A stretch of 6,779 nucleotides of DNA from Opitutaceae bacterium UBA3033. Its GTDB lineage: Bacteria > Verrucomicrobiota > Verrucomicrobiia > Opitutales > Opitutaceae. Position numbers and translations under genes: made by a program. The stretch's first letter is position 1, and every line of letters starts with the position of its first letter. Shown here piece by piece: positions 5,193 through 6,779 of this stretch. The stretch spans positions 376 to 7,154 of the forward strand of contig DFDG01000043.1 of NCBI GenBank assembly GCA_002367815.1, given 5' to 3'. The notes beneath the pieces were generated by a model. That model was not told the origin of the DNA and did not search any database. It was given only the letters and a program-made list of their open reading frames with translations.

Positions 5193-6779
5193 TCAAAGTT
5201 TTAGATCGGTTCGCTTCACACCCTTGATGTTCCACTTTGTAACGGTCAGGCCTTTGGCCGTTCTCGTGGAAACCGGAACCCGGCTGAGATCGAAGTCCAA
5301 TTCCCTGACACGGGCCCCCCCCCGGCCATCAAGTGATACATGAATGTTCCGGGGCATGGATTTTTCATCCGGGCTGACGTCAAAATACACGATCGTCGAG
5401 CCATCACTTTTCACCAGCGGATAGAGCTTGTCGCGCGACAGACCGCCAATCTGAAACCGCTTGGCGAAAGCTTTGCCGGACTCCTTGTCCTGATAGATCA
5501 TCGTGTAGAAGTTCGGATCCCCATCCTGCGGCCAGATGTCGATGTGCATGATATTTCTGCCCATGAACACCTTGTCCGCTACCTTGGTGACCTTGAGCGA
5601 GCCGTCCTGCATAAAGCACAAAACGCTATCAAGAATCGTGCACTCGGTGATGAACTCGTGCTGACGCCAGTTCAGCCCGATGAAGCCCTCGCTCCGGTTC
5701 ACGTAGAGACGCTGATTGGCTGATACTACTTCCGCCGCGCTGATCTGCTCAATCTCATCATAGGATGTACGCCGCTTGATACCCTTCCCATACTTGGTTT
5801 GCAGGTTTTCGAACCACGCAATGGCGTAAGCAGTCAGATGCTTTAAATCATGATTTACCGCTTTGACCCCTTCCTCGATTTTCTTGATCTGTTCGTCGGC
5901 TTGGAAGCGATTGTAGGCCGAGATGCGTTTAATGCGAATCTCGGTCAAGCGGGTGATATCATCATCGGTTACATCGCGGCGCAGTTGTTTGAGGAATGGT
6001 TGCAATCCCTCCCGGATCTCCGCCAACACGCTCTCCCAAGTCTTGGATTTTTCAATGCGGCGATAAATACGTTCCTCGATGAAAATACGTTCCAGCGAAT
6101 CCCAGTGCCATTGCTGCTCCAACTCACCGAGTTTGATTTCGAGCTCCAGCTTGAGCAGCATGACCGTGCGATCCACACTCCGCCGGAGGATCTCACGCAC
6201 GCCCAGGAAATGAGGCTTGTCATTTTCAATCACACAGGCCGCCGGCGAGAGACTCACCTGACAATTGGTGAAAACATAGAGCTGTTGAACAACCTGATCC
6301 GGATCACTACCCGGGGGCAGGTGCACCAATATCTCCACCTGATCGGCGGTATTGTCATCAACATGCTTGATCTTGAGTTTGCCCTTGGTGTTGGCGGAAA
6401 GGATTGACTCGATCAACGACACCGTGGTGGTGCCGTAGGGCAATTCGGTGATGGCCAGCAGGTATTTGCTGCGGGTTTCAATCTTGGCGCGGACTTTCAC
6501 CCGGCTGCCGCGTTCGCCATCGTTGTATTCCGAAAAATCAGCAATGCCGCCAGTGGGAAAATCGGGAAAGATGCGAAACGTTTTTCCCTGCAGGTGATTG
6601 ATCGAGGCCCGGCAAATATCGTTGAAGTTGTGCGGCAGGATCTTCGTGGACAGACCGACGGCTATGCCCTCCGCCCCTTCAAGCACCGTAATGGGGAATT
6701 TCGCCGGCAGCGTGACGGGTTCCTTGGCCCGTCCATCGTAGCTAAGCTGCCAGGTGGTGGTCTTGGGATTGAACAGCAC
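5193..6779 (-). CDS. parC: DNA topoisomerase IV subunit A (ParC/GyrA-like), 3' part
   Basis: Breakage-reunion subunit of a type IIA topoisomerase, needed for decatenation and relaxation of the chromosome together with a ParE/GyrB partner. The frame is open at the right edge; the first visible codon is an internal GTG, so the start and the catalytic Tyr (expected a few codons beyond the edge) are outside. The 528 visible residues match the type found in Bacteroidetes and Chlamydiae better than E. coli ParC. They begin just after the winged-helix region (FNPKTTTWQLSYDGR) and continue with EGAEGIAVGLSTKILPHNFN, the tower and the long coiled coil. The tower segment includes VDRTVMLLKLELEIKLGELE and IFIEERIY. 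Then come YVNRSEGFIGL and a short C-terminal domain ending in KRTDLKL. That domain holds only a few beta-strand units and stops earlier than Bacteroidetes homologues I know. It contains a G9 tract (5315-5323) encoding Arg-Gly-Gly-Ala. Gyrase A of a diverged type is the alternative name. Confidence 0.93.
   Translation of the reverse strand: MLFNPKTTTWQLSYDGRAKEPVTLPAKFPITVLEGAEGIAVGLSTKILPHNFNDICRASINHLQGKTFRIFPDFPTGGIADFSEYNDGERGSRVKVRAKIETRSKYLLAITELPYGTTTVSLIESILSANTKGKLKIKHVDDNTADQVEILVHLPPGSDPDQVVQQLYVFTNCQVSLSPAACVIENDKPHFLGVREILRRSVDRTVMLLKLELEIKLGELEQQWHWDSLERIFIEERIYRRIEKSKTWESVLAEIREGLQPFLKQLRRDVTDDDITRLTEIRIKRISAYNRFQADEQIKKIEEGVKAVNHDLKHLTAYAIAWFENLQTKYGKGIKRRTSYDEIEQISAAEVVSANQRLYVNRSEGFIGLNWRQHEFITECTILDSVLCFMQDGSLKVTKVADKVFMGRNIMHIDIWPQDGDPNFYTMIYQDKESGKAFAKRFQIGGLSRDKLYPLVKSDGSTIVYFDVSPDEKSMPRNIHVSLDGRGGARVRELDFDLSRVPVSTRTAKGLTVTKWNIKGVKRTDLKL

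Noticed and set aside
5850..6407. 185-residue plus-strand frame opposite parC
   Set aside because: Antisense to a well-conserved part of the topoisomerase (tower and coiled coil); long antisense frames are expected from the codon pattern.
1..6779. Mobile element, defence or biosynthetic system
   Set aside because: No transposase, integrase, phage, toxin-antitoxin or CRISPR-like signal is present; the identified genes are of core or common types.

Overview
This is an ordinary chromosomal, mostly housekeeping region. It most resembles the PVC group, probably Verrucomicrobiota. That placement is inferred from three things: a topoisomerase IV A subunit of the Bacteroidetes/Chlamydiae-like type rather than the proteobacterial type, a PIN-PhoH protein with a long variable loop, and a secreted acid phosphatase of the HAD IIIB family. 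Base composition looks mildly GC-rich and similar throughout. No start codon I could inspect has a convincing Shine-Dalgarno sequence. I see no insertion sequence, tRNA, rRNA, CRISPR array, phage gene or recognisable defence system.

Left part (1-1024, plus strand): the 3' portion of a peptide deformylase gene runs off the left edge. Its stop overlaps the start of a PduO-type cob(I)alamin adenosyltransferase gene by an ATGA, so the two are probably co-transcribed and translationally coupled. Centre-left (1054-2595, minus strand): a convergent PIN-PhoH gene (PhoH2 type, putative RNase plus RNA helicase) with a His/Gly-rich insert in its ATPase half. Upstream of it, 2596-2921 has no gene. It holds a perfect 10-bp intrinsic terminator (minus strand) and a plausible promoter at the end of the next gene, which together outline a ~185-nt candidate small RNA or an attenuated phoH leader.

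Centre (2922-4215): a small uncharacterised protein gene (minus) is divergent from a gene for a single-pass membrane protein with a long helical/coiled-coil domain (plus). The latter has a candidate promoter and a textbook terminator, so it looks like a one-gene unit. 4216-4400 holds nothing I can recognise.

Right part (4401-6779, minus strand): the 3' portion of a ParC-like topoisomerase IV A gene enters from the right edge and ends with a short C-terminal domain containing a G9 tract. It is followed by a 129-bp gap containing an 11-bp hairpin, then a signal-peptide-bearing HAD acid phosphatase gene.

The genes do not form one pathway. The most interesting leads are the terminator-bounded transcript upstream of phoH, the His-rich PhoH insert, and the uncharacterised divergent pair at 2922-4165.
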